A DNA stretch of 64,000 nt, from the NCBI GenBank assembly GCA_000697665.1, contig KL197719.1, forward strand, positions 691,968-755,967, in the 5' to 3' direction. Each line of letters begins with the position of its first letter. Position 1 is the stretch's first letter. The stretch is from Jaapia argillacea MUCL 33604 (taxonomy: Eukaryota > Basidiomycota > Agaricomycetes > Jaapiales > Jaapiaceae). Made by a program: the position numbers and the translations under genes. Of this stretch, positions 24,910 through 36,519 are shown piece after piece. The notes under the pieces are model-generated. The model had not been told where the DNA came from and made no database searches. It saw only the letters and a program-made list of their open reading frames with translations.

Positions 24910-24941
24910 ATCAGGCCTCCCCTCCTATTTTCGGGGGTCCT
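24910..24941 (-). repeat. Right terminal inverted repeat of the MITE
   Basis: Reverse-complement partner of the left end, one mismatch (A for G in the purine run). Immediately followed by the second copy of CCAACATC at 24942-24949. Confidence 0.92.
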
Positions 24942-25077
24942 CCAACATCCCAATATTCATCCTAAACCTATTCAGCCTATCTATATCTTAAACAACGCCC
25001 TCACTTATCTTTCTTTCTTGTTCACCGTGCTCCCCGTTCTCGACAGCTGTCGCACTCTCTGAACGGAGTTAGGAGTA

Positions 25078-28000
25078 ATGTCGTCCTCGGCGACCACAAC
25101 GACGACGTCTGAATCTCGGTCTCCCTCTCCCTCCACACCCTCATCTTCCTCCTCCCTCGACTCTCCCGGTAGACCAACCGTTTCAGTTGTCGACCACCAC
25201 CACCCAGGCGGCGCTTCAGCCAATTTGAATTTCGGCGTGAGCGAGGTGTTTGATGAGTGGAGGAGTGAAATGATGGGTGGGAATGCTGGTAAAGTGAATG
25301 GTTTTGGTTGGGGAGGCGCTCTGGAGGGCTTGGGAATTGGAGGCGGGGACGGCTTCGGGAATAGCAAGAGGGAGGAGGCCGCTGATATGTTGGCCTTGAA
25401 CGACCTTATACATCATCACGTATACGACGAGTGCGCGTCATTTTCCTTCTTTCTTTCGCATTCTACCTACTTGTGCTGATGCGGTTTGGCGGCGTTGCAG
25501 TTCCATAATGTCGCCAACCCTCTTCACACATCATCCAGACCTCCTCACCCCCCTGAATCCCAACACACACACCCACGTGCCAAACAATTCCAACCCCCAA
25601 GCCTCCAACTCGGCGTCAACCTCAACTTCCACCACCACATCCTCATCGCCAACCTCGTCACCGGTTCTCCCCTCCTCAGCACCTCAAACCCCACCGCAGT
25701 CTCAAACGCAATTGACCCAGAGCCAGTTGGCAGACCTGTTCATGTCGGCGGTAGTGCCTGCTGCAAATGGCGCGATCGGCGTTAATAGCTCATTCGGCGC
25801 CAAGGTCGTTAATGGCGCTTCTGGTGTCAATGGCCCTCACGGACTACACGGGTCAAGTATGGGAGCTACGAAAGCTGTCCCTCCGCCTCCACCCCGTCCG
25901 CGTAAGAGAGATGCGGCAATTGGAGGTGCGACCGACAGGGTTGTTTTCCCTGCCAAGGAGAGCTGTTACAAGTGAGTTTGCTTTCATCAATTTTGTGGTT
26001 GTACCTCGGTTCGCGGAGTTTCGAGTGGCTGTATGCGCTTCCTTAAGGGTATATGCGTGCACTTATGGGACTGTTATCTGTTACTCCCGTTGCTAAACTC
26101 CTTCCTCCATCAGCCTCCCCATAATAATCCCCTCCATCCCGGAGTCCGGCACCAAATCCCGTGTTGAGACACAAGTCCGTGTCACCCTGGACCTAGCTTC
26201 GCCTTCGACTCCTATCAGTGAGTTAGGTGTGGGTGAAGGGTTTACCTATGATAAGGTTGGAACTTGGAAGTGGTTGAAGTTGCCAAAAGGAACTTCGACC
26301 AAAAAGAGGAGTAGAAAAGATGGGAAGATTGGTGAGTTTTTGGTTTGTCTTTGGATTGGTGTGTATATTTGGGGGGAGCATATAGTGGCATTCATTATGT
26401 CTGGGGAGGTGCATTCGCCGCATCTTCTTGGGGCGTACAAGCTTCATTTCCGTTATCCTGCCGCTTATCATGTCCCACCGTCCTTCTGCTTCGGGCGATC
26501 ATCCTGTCTGATAACTGTTTACTTAAAAAAAAAGTTACTCACGATATGCTTTCTTTTCGGTAGACCCCGCCCCAGAGGAAGTTTTGCATCTCAATGTAGA
26601 AGTTACATGCGCGTCACCGCCTCATGCTCCTGTGGCTAGCTGCTCAAGTTGTCAGAGTCGCGAAGTACGTTCAACTCACCATTGCATGCTGAAAAGCTCT
26701 GACCTTCTGTATCATGAAATTGACTCCGCTGTTCTGTTCTAGGCTAAACGGGTTGCCCGCAAAATAGCTGCTCGCGTCCGTCCAGCTCGCGAAGAGTCTG
26801 ACTCGGGTCCTGAAGCGGATGCACCTTCCCCGTCCGTCTCTGCCTCTCACTCGCCACAGCCGACAACCCCCAAGCACGAAGACACTTCCTCTATAATCCA
26901 GTTTAACTGTTCCGAGATCCTTGACTTCTCGACTGGTTCTGTCGCCCTCCCCCTCCGTATAACGTGTTATTGTCGACATCATCGTGAGAAAGTTGGATTC
27001 TTTGTTCACTTTACCTTGTCGGAAGGTGGTGCTGGTGGCAGGGTTGTTGGGAGGGGAAGGACTAGGGGAGCGATTATGATTACCGATGATCATAAGAGTA
27101 GTGGGGGGAGTAGGGCCGTTAGGGAGAGGGAGAGAGGAGAGGCTTTGGCTCACCTGAGCGGTAGCGGGGCTGGTGTTAGCCCGGTCTTGGGTAGAGTCGT
27201 CGCTGGAGGGCCCACAGGACAGGTGAAGAGGAAGCATGCTGGTGGGACCAAAGATGGTTCGGCGACGAAGAGACGGGCGAAAGCCCCGCTTTCGTCTCAA
27301 TCCCTTGATACTGGGATGGAATCATCGGACCCCAACGCAAATGCCTTTGGCTCCTCCAGGAAGGCGAGTGTATGCTCATCCAACGCCATGTCCCCCGAGC
27401 CTTCGGCGTCGGCCTCTGGTTATACCGCTGCTAGTACGCCGCAATACATGACTTCAGCTCCAACCAGCGCGTATGGCGGTGGGACCACTTTGCCTTCGAC
27501 GCCTTCGTTCACCTTTGGAGGCTCGGACTTTTCGGATCCTGAGCAAGCTCACCCTCAAGCTCATACTCAGGTTGGACAAGGACGCAACGGGCAGTATTTG
27601 CCATCACCGGCTTATGATGGCTTGACTGATGGGTTTGGCAGGAGGGGTAGCGAGCTTGTTGGAGGAACGCAGGATTTGGACGCCGAGACTGCTGCTACGC
27701 TTCTTGGCACCGCTGATGCGCTCGCGTGTTTGAACCCGTCGGCGTTCTTACCCACTGCTCCTCCTTCCCCCGTTTCGCCTTCGATAAATAGGCTCGCACC
27801 TCCACAACCGTCTCATGTTGCTACTGCCGTCGCCGCCGCTTCGTTGCCGTTCTTGTTCAACTTCAACTCGCCTGCTCCCCCAATGACTCAACATCAGCAA
27901 CACCACATGGCACCGCCCCAACCACTCCAGATCGCACAGTCGATGCTCGCGCTTCCCCCTCCCAAGATACATCGCTTGATTCCATCTTCTGGGCCTACCT

Positions 28001-30096
28001 TCGGCGGTATTGAGATTACAATTCTCGGTGCCAACTTCCATCCTTCTTTACTTTCTTCGTCTTCATCTTCCAACTCAGGCAATGGAATGGGTGGTTTGAA
28101 TTGTGTGTTTGGAGGTGTGGTGGCGAGTTCCACTGCGAGGTGGAGTGATAATACGCTCGTTTGTGTTTTGCCGCCTAGGGCTACGGCTGGTGTCGTGCCT
28201 GTATGGTTGGAAGGATTTGGGGGAGATAAGGATGGAGAGGATGAGAGTGTACCGCCGTTGATGTTTACTTATGTGGATGAGAGCGATAGGGCTTTGTTAG
28301 TGATTCTCTTTCCGTTTCAAGACTTGAAGCTGACGTAGTTTTCGTTGTTTCCTCAGGATGGAGCTTGCGCTGCAGGTCGTCGGGTTGAAGATGACTGGCA
28401 AGTTAGAAGATGCCAAGAATGTCGCCATGCGAATTGTTGGGAATGCTGGCACCGACGATAACCGCATGGTGGTCGACTCTGGAAACATGATGATGCAAGT
28501 TGCGTCTGCTTCGGCTGCACAGTCGTCGGCGTTGACGGGATGTCGGGACGTGAGGCCATTGCTTCTCAGTCGGGCGAATGACGGGGGAGATTTCGAGAGT
28601 TTGATCATCAATTTCCTCTCCTTGTTGGATACACCTCAGGGCGACGATCGCTCCCGAACCGACATCCCCACTTCCGACGCGATTTCTCATCAAACTCCCA
28701 GTGGCCAAACTCTACTACACCTGGCGAGCATCCTCAATTTCCCTTCGCTTGTCCAATTCTTGATCGATCATGACGTCAAGTTGGATGTTCGCGACAGAAA
28801 CGGGTACAGTGCGACACACTTTGCTGCGATTGCAAAGTCGAAGGCTTGCTTGAGGTTACTTGTGGATGCCGGTGCCGCTTTGGATTTGGAGAATGTCAGA
28901 GGGGAGACACCGGAGGACGTCTCCCCTGAGTCCTTTGATGGTCTGTTTGAGGAAGCTGGAGATAGTGATGGGGACTTGGATTGGAGTGCACCTCATAGGA
29001 GGATGGACCAGGAAGAGGAAGATGAGGAGGCTACTTGGGGTGATGCCGAGGAGGATTCTGGAGATGAAACTGCTTCTGGATTCCACCATCATCGCCTCCA
29101 TCGTCGAATTACGCGACGGATCAATCGTTCTGCTCCTGACAGCGGGCTCACAGAATTGGCTACAAACCTCAAATCTCCTCTGCCGCCCACTTCGTCACTG
29201 TCATTACTGTCCGAGAAGCAGAAGGAGAAGATGCCTGAAACTCACCCAGAGGTCGACGAAAAGCAAGCAGCATCTTTCGTCAACATGATCCAACGGACTC
29301 TTTCTCAGGGAATCATGCCAAACATGCCCAACCTTCCCTTCCCTAATATTCCCGGAATGCCCGCCGTTCATTGGGGAGCTTTACAACAGATCCCAATGGT
29401 ATTCCCCGTCTATGTGCCCATCCCTGGCTGGCCAGCATTCCTGGGCAACGAGAAACGTGGGGAACAAAGCGACAGCGAGGGCGAGTCGTCTCAGAAGCGA
29501 GCAGGCAATAACCAAACCCAAGCCTGGGCCGGATCAGTACTGTCTGCACATGAATGGCGCGCTGTTTGGGAGAGATGGATGAAGCAGAATTTTGTGCGAC
29601 AAGAGGTTGAGGAAGTACCACCGCCTGCTTATACACCCAGAGCAGAGGAAAAGACACCGGAGCCTGTGGTTGAGGTTGAGTCGGAGTCGGATAGTCAACC
29701 GCAGCCCGCTGTTGTCCCTCTCCCTATGGCTTCAGAGCGGACCGCTTCCAGGCGAGTGGCGTACGGGACTCAGCCAATACCCGACCAAGAGGTCAACGCC
29801 TACGCATACAGGCCAACGAAGAAGCAAGGCCAGAAATTGCAGAAGAAACGTGAGTGCCCTTGTGCCTCCAGGGTTGACACGCCGTAAACTGACTAGCCAC
29901 CTATATAGATGACCGTATGCTCATATTGTTCTGGATACCAATGTTATTCAGTGAGTCGTCTTCTGCTTTATTCGAAGAAGATTTGCTGAAAATTCTCACC
30001 ACAGTTGGCTTTATGTGGGCCTTCTTCACCGCAATCCGGATTGGCATCCATGTTTTGAGAGCCACAGTTCCTCTCAAAGCGGGATTGCGTCTGTAA
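25078..30096 (+). CDS. Mga2/Spt23-type membrane-tethered transcription factor (IPT/TIG, ankyrin, C-terminal membrane helix)
   Basis: ER-anchored precursor of a transcription factor that senses membrane lipid saturation or oxygen; in yeast, Rsp5 and the proteasome release the N-terminal part, which induces the delta-9 desaturase OLE1. Visible in order: a Ser/Thr-rich leader; a conserved Rel-like N-terminal region (RVVFPAKESCYK near 25935, LRITCYCRHHREKVGFFVHFT near 26955-27015); a disordered Ser/Pro stretch; an IPT/TIG domain (IHRLIPSSGPTFGGIEITILG at about 27970-28030, then WSDNTLVCVLPP); ankyrin repeats (GQTLLHLASILNFPSLVQFL and NGYSATHFAAIAKSKACLRLL, about 28700-28880); the WW-ligand motif PPPAY (29618-29632); and a C-terminal hydrophobic helix, LILFWIPMLFIGFMWAFFTA, split by an intron. 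About eight introns. It converges on the Rec114-like gene. Confidence 0.92.
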
Positions 30097-30301
30097 AGCA
30101 TGTATAATCAAGGATCATTGCAATTGCAGCGCTGTTTCGATTATTAGATGGTGTGACTCTCATTGCTGTTCTTCTAGTCAAATTTTTTTATCATTGTAGA
30201 CTGGCTGAATATTATAAGTACGTTCGGGATGCTGTCGGGACAGTTGGGTTAATCTGCAGATTATATGTACGTGATAGCAAGAAGTAAAATAATGATTGAT
30301 T

Positions 30302-31761
30302 TCATCGACCGAGATATCCCTTGACACGCCACATGGAGTCCAGGGTTTGAAGCTGTCAAGGGATGAATATACGGTATGTGGTCAGACACGACACGACACA
30401 TACCAGTTCCAAGAACCCTTCCTCGCGGATGACTTCGCTGACCAGCGATTCTAGATCGGTCTTGGATAAAGCATAGAGATCGGGCGCGTGCTGCAGGGAG
30501 GCCAGGAATCGACTTCGAGCTTCATCGTCAGAGTTAGTATTTGAGTTGCCAATGGTGTTAGGCACCGGAGCTCGTTCCGTTAGTTGAGGGGTATTTGAAG
30601 GGGGTAGAGGTGGAGGTATGGGATTTAAATCGCTGTTGAGAGATGAAGATGGTGGGGAAGAATTGGGTAAAGAATTCGAATCGTTGAGTGGAAGCTTCGA
30701 AGACCCTGATGCGATTTCGATCGCAGGGTGATGGAGTTGTCCAGACTGTCCTACCGGAAAAGAGGGGGCCTTAGGAGGAGCTCTGAAGGCAAATTGGGTT
30801 GGAGCATCAAGAGGGTGAGAGGCAGCGTGGTTGGGAGCCAGAGTTTTGTAAAGTCCTTGAGAAGCACCATGTGAATACAAGGAAGGAAGCCGCGAGGGTC
30901 TATCATCAATCCCAGAGTTCAGCCGTAGAGGTGACGACGAAGCGGATACAGAAGTATTGAAGTCAGAGTGCTGGAGGAGCGGGGAGCTTTGAAGAATTTC
31001 ATGCATGCTTGTAGGGGTTCGACTAAGCGGTGTTCGGGGAGGCGCCATTTGTTGTATGGGAGGGTGAGAAGGCGGTGGAACTGAGTTCAGCCGGCCCAGA
31101 TGATCGGATGTAGTTTGCAGTGTAGATGGATTCTTAGCTATCGTTGGAATAACGGAGGCCGAATTGGCTTTGCAGGGGCAAACGTGGCGAATGGAGTCAA
31201 CAAACTGAGATGCAGCGGCAGCCGACGAGAAAGTGACTTGGAAACGACGATATGTCTGGACAGGAGGATAATTAGACCGGTAAGCCGATATAGAACATGT
31301 ATCGGGTGCCGTACGGGTATATTCCCTGGCTGCAGAGCACGGGAGTGAAGGTATCGAAGGCCTACAACACATTCGCGATACACTGCTTTGAGCGGAAGAC
31401 TTTGATTGTGTTGAATCTGGCTTTGAGACTGTAATCCATGGGAAGAGAACGACAATAGATCCAAGTCTTCCTGTGAAACAGCCAGTGAGTGAGAGGAGCG
31501 CATTTAAGCATTGGAACTCACAAAGACTACTTCCACTTGGTCTATTTCCATTGAATCCTTGCCCGAGTTCATCGACCAAATAATTCGCAGCCGCACGGAC
31601 TCTAGGTCACCCGTTGAGGCTTTCTTCACATCCAAGATGAGACCAATCACGGGATTGACGAAGTGCTGCCACTCTTGATCAGGATGTTGCGATGGATATG
31701 ACTTGGAGTACTTAAGAAGGATGTACGACGATGTAGCTGTCGTTGAATGGGACAACGACAT
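30302..31761 (-). CDS. Rec114-like meiotic recombination protein
   Basis: Rec114 is an axis-associated partner of Spo11 (with Mei4 and Mer2), needed for meiotic double-strand breaks. Evidence is a pattern match, as the family is weakly conserved. The N-terminal part looks PH-like (SSYILLKYSKSYPS, WQHFVNPVIGLILDV, VRLRIIWSMNSG). After two introns comes YRRFQVTFSSAAAASQFVDS followed by IRHVCPCK (about 31170-31250), the typical late signature of Rec114 homologues. A long disordered Ser/Pro region follows. The C-terminal helical segment is SRFLASLQHAPDLYALSKTD then LVSEVIREEGFLEL. After a last intron the end LQTLDSMWRVKGYLGR (stop 30302-30304) resembles the Rec114 C-terminal helix. Intron ends: GTGAGT at about 31527 and GTACGG at about 31322. 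Length about 440 residues. If not Rec114, it is a fungal protein of unknown role. Confidence 0.6.
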
Positions 31762-31917
31762 TGTGGCGGTCGACGTTGGTTGGGAGCGGGACTGATGGAT
31801 CGTTCTTAGTCACACACATGAGAAGCGTGACGCCGTGACTTGACAGGACAAAAAATTGTATCGGCTCGAGGCTACCATGACATCGTACACTACGCTCATT
31901 CGTTTTTCTTACGGGAA

Positions 31918-34102
31918 CTACTTGTGGCTACCTAGGTCGCGAGCTTCTTGCAAGATCGCTGTAGCGTCAGGACAGCGAGGCTTTATGGAGCATTTGAACG
32001 GTGCAGGATGTCTGTGACACCCAGCATAAACAAAACACGGTGATATGAGAGGAGAAGTACTCACAGAGTTAATCCGGTGTTCGTGTTCTCGTAGACATCG
32101 GGAAGTTGGACTTGACCTTGATCGTCCACATGAGGGGAGATTTCGCAAGCCCAAAGCACAGTGGCAAAATCGATAAACAGGGATGCATTCCCTATGTGCC
32201 TGCCAACACACATCCTAGAGAGACACGGTGAGTACAGAGACTCTTCAAGGGATTACTGCACCCCTTACCTTCGACCGAATCCATAACTGGCATGGCCTTC
32301 GTCTTGGGTGTTTGCGACAGCGGGTGCTAGTTGCCCATGCTCGTCGAGGTGGCGGTCAGGGTTGAACAAGTGAGCGTCGGGTCCATAAACGTCTTCATCT
32401 CTGTTGATGGCCCTATGGTCAGAGTGAGCGACATAAGATAGCAGTGAGCAAGTAAGGTGAAATACCAAACGTTCGCGATGCACAGTGTACCCTTCGGGAG
32501 AAAGTACCCTTCATACCAATCGTCCTTCATTGAAACGTCAACAAGTTTGTAAACGGCAGCAACGAAAGAAGAAGCGTACCTCAGTCAACCGATGAGGAAG
32601 TCCTAATGGAGATGTATGAGAAAGTGAACGGATATGTCCTACTGTAGCATACATACCGAGAGGAATCGGGGGTCTCCATCGAAGAACTTCCCTCACAAGG
32701 GCACAGACATAAGGTAGTTGTTCCTCGTCCAAAAATTCCGGGAGCCGCGAACGGCCTACGACTTGGTCTATCTCGAGTTGTGCTTGCTTCTGCATCTCCG
32801 GGAATCGAACCATTGCGAGGATGAACCATTGGAGCGCAGAGTAGGACTGCAAATTATAATTGAAAATTCCCTGTCAGCCACGTTATCACAAACTCGACAA
32901 TAAATGGCAGACCGTCTCAGCACCAGCTCCGCTGCGGGGTAATGAGCTCGGTGTACAATCAGGCAGGTGAGATAAAACTCACTACAGGCTTGCTGCTAGC
33001 CATGCAGCATCAAGATCACTCAGACCGTGACGATGCTTCTGGGCCATAGCGGAGGCAACAAAGCTCGGGTGATCATCCTTCTCCGCCTGTCCAGCATATC
33101 AGGTGAAATCCAGCACATGATCAATTCAATTACGCACCCGCCGTAAGGTATCGTTCATCAGGTCCAAGAACGTTTCAGAGTCCTTGACGAACCACGCCTG
33201 CGCATCTCTCTTCCACTTGGCAAGCGATGCTGGGATATAATTCATCCAAGGAAATATTTCAACGAGGTAATTTCCAGGATATAATGCATAGGCGAGTCTA
33301 TCCATGTGCGCTCTTATATGAGCTATGGATGGGTCCGTTTCTGATTCTAGTGGAGGCAGGTTGTATGTGACGGCCATGATTGTCGAGGCCGTAGTCCTGC
33401 ATACAGACTATCTTATCAGCCCGCTCAACGACCACGAACTAGAGGAGACAAACCTTTGGAGATGATTATCCCATGAATCGGGGTCCCGGATTAAACTGTC
33501 GGCCAGGACAACAGCTTCCAGAGATTGAACTGCATGGAACGAATGCAATACATCTTTGTGTAGGCCCTCGTGAGCTGCGCGGCGAAGCCTCCGCCACCTT
33601 GGAAGGTCAGAGCTATCACTGATGAGAACAAGCTGTGACCTACCCTTCGCCGTATCTTGCAAAAGCGATGTGAAGGCCACCTGTGAGGATCTCAGACCCC
33701 ACGATGGTCCGGTGGCGGTCAGAGTACTTGTTGGCCCGCCGGGTTAGGAGGTCGAATGCGACCTTTGACGTATTAAAGACGACGAAAGGTTGCCCGGCAA
33801 TGTTCAAATATATGATAGGCCCTACGTGATCAGTACGCGCAGGGAGTCAGCAATGGTGGGACATCAATCGCGGGAATGGACTGACCGTACTGTCCCTTCC
33901 AATCTTCGAAGATTGTCCATGCATTTCGAGATAGTTGGAAGGCATTCCCAAGGATGGGGAGGCCACGAGGGCCCGGGGGTAGTTGTCGCTTGCCCGAGGT
34001 TACAAGGGCGAACCGACCCAGGAGGATCAATACGGTGAGCACGACGAGTAAGACTGATGCCCAAGATAGGTCGATCCAGGGAGGCAAAAGGGTACGAAGC
34101 AT
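31918..34102 (-). CDS. Cytochrome P450 monooxygenase
   Basis: Microsomal haem-thiolate monooxygenase. N-terminal membrane anchor WASVLLVVLTVLILLGRFAL followed by the proline hinge LPPGPRGLPILGN. Core landmarks: I-helix WLAASLY-GAGAET, K-helix EVLRWRPPIPLG (ExxR), PERF-region segment DAHLFNPDRHLDEHG, and the haem loop HASYGFGRR-MCVGRHIGN, split by an intron between the Arg pair and Met-Cys. About ten introns. GAGAET is encoded by a 19-base micro-exon at 32913-32931. It reads like the multi-gene basidiomycete P450 clans near CYP5xxx/CYP67, but I cannot name the family. It is divergently paired with the sesquiterpene synthase across a 0.83-kb gap, so oxidation of that terpene is the likely role (inference). 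No sign of a break in the frame. Confidence 0.93.
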
Positions 34103-34934
34103 GGCTCAAATCGCACGAGTGGGGTGGGATTTTTCAGAGGGACACTGAGCATCTTGCGATAAATACTGGTGGGATCACGACCCTGCACTCGGTCTGCCGA
34201 GCTAGCAGGCAGAAACCGACTGGTGGGCGGAGCAATGGTCCATGATGAACGAAGTGTCACCGGAAAACAATAAGAAATGAAACTTCCCGTGCATCGTCCC
34301 TCCAATTACGACCGGAACTGGCAGACGGCCAAGGAGATTCGCCAGGATTAACATGATTGGGTCTCACGTAGTGTCGAGTGTGGATGAGTATAATGGAAGG
34401 CACCGGATCATTGCAAGGCAAAAGTCAAAGTCAGATGAATCTTCGACGGTGCGTCGTGTGGCTGGCACTGGCTGCTAATTGTTGTGTCGAAGAAATTAGC
34501 CGTGAACCACGGTTCTTCTCCCTGCGGCTTCTATTTTGGCTTCTGTGGCTGTGACGTATCTCCGGCTTTTGAAAATCTTCGGGACTGTACCGACAAACAA
34601 TTCTTTGTTCTCATTGTCTTGCTATCACCTATCGTAATTAATCCCGCAAAACTTTGCGATGTGGATCCTGACCCAATCTCATATACTGAATGTATCGCAT
34701 CGATCTTATGAACCGCGCAGCAATGACGGACTCCTCCGGGCCTTCGCCTCCCCAATTTCTCCCTATACCAGGCACTTTATTCGCCCGAGGACGCCTTCCT
34801 CGTGCTCCCCATATCTTGATATGGATCCCCCTACTTTTTTGGTTCTCATTTAAGCCTCACCCTGAATTTGCCGGACCAGTACTTAAAGTTGAAAGGTGGG
34901 TGCGATTCTTACCGCCCCACTCCAGTACGACGCC
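34103..34934. promoter_or_regulatory. Shared divergent promoter of P450 and sesquiterpene synthase
   Basis: An 832-base gap between the two start codons that point away from each other, with no supportable gene inside. The first coding exon of the synthase follows an upstream open stretch that carries no signature. Head-to-head placement of a terpene synthase and a P450 is typical of co-regulated secondary-metabolite pairs. No specific activator site can be claimed. Confidence 0.5.
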
Positions 34935-36174
34935 ATGCATCCAAACGTCACTCATTTTGAGCTTCCCGACACTTTATCAGGATGGCCCTGGCTCCGCCAA
35001 CTGAACCCCCATTATCGGGAGGTTGGTGCATCCTCTCGAGCTTGGATAAATTCCTTCAATGCTCTGGATAAGAAAGCCCAACGAGCTTTCGATCTTTGCG
35101 ACTTTAGTGCGTATCTCAGGCGTGCTTGACACCCATTACTCACCCGTTCGGCAGGTCTTTTGACTTCTTTAGCCTATCCCCACGCGGAAAAACGTAACTT
35201 TGCCGTCTTTCTCGTCGCTTATCGTGATACAGGCTGAACTTATTGTCTTGTAGCGCATCTTAGGGCTTGCTGCGACATGATGAATTTGTTCTTCGTCTTC
35301 GACGAGATCTCGGATGAGGCGGAAGGTCCCGTCGTCCGGCATCTTGCAGACGTCATCATGGACGCCCTAAGGGACCCTTATTCACCTCGTCCTACCGGTG
35401 AAAGCGTCCTCGGAGAGATCACTCGACAGTAGGCACTTTCTCCTCCTTTACACCGCTTTTCACCGTTGATCGAAATTTTATTCAGATTTTGGGAGCGGAC
35501 CCTCCGCGACGCCAAGCCCAGCATGTCCACTCAGCGACGCTTCATTGACAGTTTCGACGCGTATACCACTTCCGTGGCCGTCCAGGCAGAAGACCGAGAC
35601 CATGCATATATCAGGGATATCGACAGTTACTTGGTGGTTCGACGCGATACCATCGGTACCTATCCCTCCTTCGTCATGCTGGAGCTTGGGATGCACATCC
35701 CTGAGCAAGTCCTCCACGACCCTACCATTCTAGATTTAGAGCTATGCATCACCGATATGATTTGTGTGGCCAATGTCCGTTGTTCCCTCGTCCCTTCCAT
35801 TTCCATATGCCATCTAACGAGACGATGCTTTCTAGGATCTGTATTCATACAACGTCGAACAGGCTCGCGGAGACGACTCCCACAACGTCTTGACAGTCGC
35901 CATGCACGAGCTCGACACAGACTTGGAAGGGGCCTTGCGCTGGGTGGAAGAGTACCACGACCATCTCGTCGCTCGCTTTATGGACAACGTCCAGCGCGTT
36001 CCAAACTATGGGCCTGAAGTCGACGAGCAGTTGATGAATTACATTGACGGGCTTGGAAATTGGGCCCGAGCGAACGAGGCATGGAGCTTTGAGACCTGGC
36101 GCTACTTTGGCAAGGACGGCCCGGATATTCAGAAACATCGTATTGTGGCCCTTCTACCCAAGCGAGGACGATGA
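34935..36174 (+). CDS. Sesquiterpene synthase (class I terpene cyclase, basidiomycete type)
   Basis: Cyclises farnesyl diphosphate with Mg2+; product unknown. The start ATG at 34935 was chosen because it gives the family's N-terminus, [20 protein letters not shown]. Visible: the first metal-binding motif DEISDE near residue 87 (about 35300), the second motif NDLYSYNVE (N-D-x-x-S-x-x-x-E) near residue 225, split by an intron before Asp, and the C-terminal [15 protein letters not shown] containing the conserved Arg-Tyr pair. About five introns; about 337 residues, normal for fungal sesquiterpene cyclases. All catalytic motifs are present, so the enzyme should be active. Neighbours (P450, membrane protein, GMC oxidoreductase) suggest a small sesquiterpenoid cluster. 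Ends PKRGR, TGA 36172-36174. Confidence 0.95.
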
Positions 36175-36519
36175 TATTATTCGTTCTTCTCGCATCGCTC
36201 TTTCCTATCCTTCGACTTCTATTTCTCGTCGTCCTACCGCCTGTCGTCGTTCTTGGGTGGGCGATTCACTTTCGGTTACCCCTCGCTTCTCTTCTCGTAT
36301 CGTTATCAGTTTATTATCTAACTCATGATTTCGTTCTTTTACTATCTATGTACCGAAACGAAGATAGCATACAGATGTACACGCCTTTCGGAAGGAAAAG
36401 CTGGGGGAGTAGTTACAGGTATGTGTAGGCTAGTAAAACTGGCATCCAGTTGTGGTGGCAGCGAGGTGGTGGGTAGAAATGAACGACAACAGAAACCTCC
36501 GTATCCTCGAATTTTCTAT
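36175..36519. other. Short intergenic stretch between convergent genes
   Basis: 345 bases between the synthase stop and the stop of the membrane protein. Pyrimidine-rich, consistent with 3' UTR sequence. No gene or repeat seen. Confidence 0.5.

Larger units (their letters stand above)
24518..24941. mobile_element. Non-autonomous terminal-inverted-repeat DNA transposon (MITE), hAT-like by target duplication
   Basis: A 424-bp element bounded by 32-base terminal inverted repeats that differ at one base (left 24518-24549, right 24910-24941; outer end AGGACCCCCGAAAATAGG). It is flanked on both sides by a perfect 8-base direct repeat, CCAACATC, at 24510-24517 and 24942-24949. Eight-base duplications are typical of hAT and P superfamily transposases. 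No open frame resembling a transposase is inside, so it depends on a partner elsewhere. The interior repeats the motif GCCTGAT followed 5-14 bases later by GGACA(AA) about seven times, and carries a tRNA-like stretch at 24672-24747. Near-perfect ends and intact duplication point to a recent insertion, in the shared upstream region of the NUP50-type and Mga2/Spt23-type genes. Confidence 0.85.
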
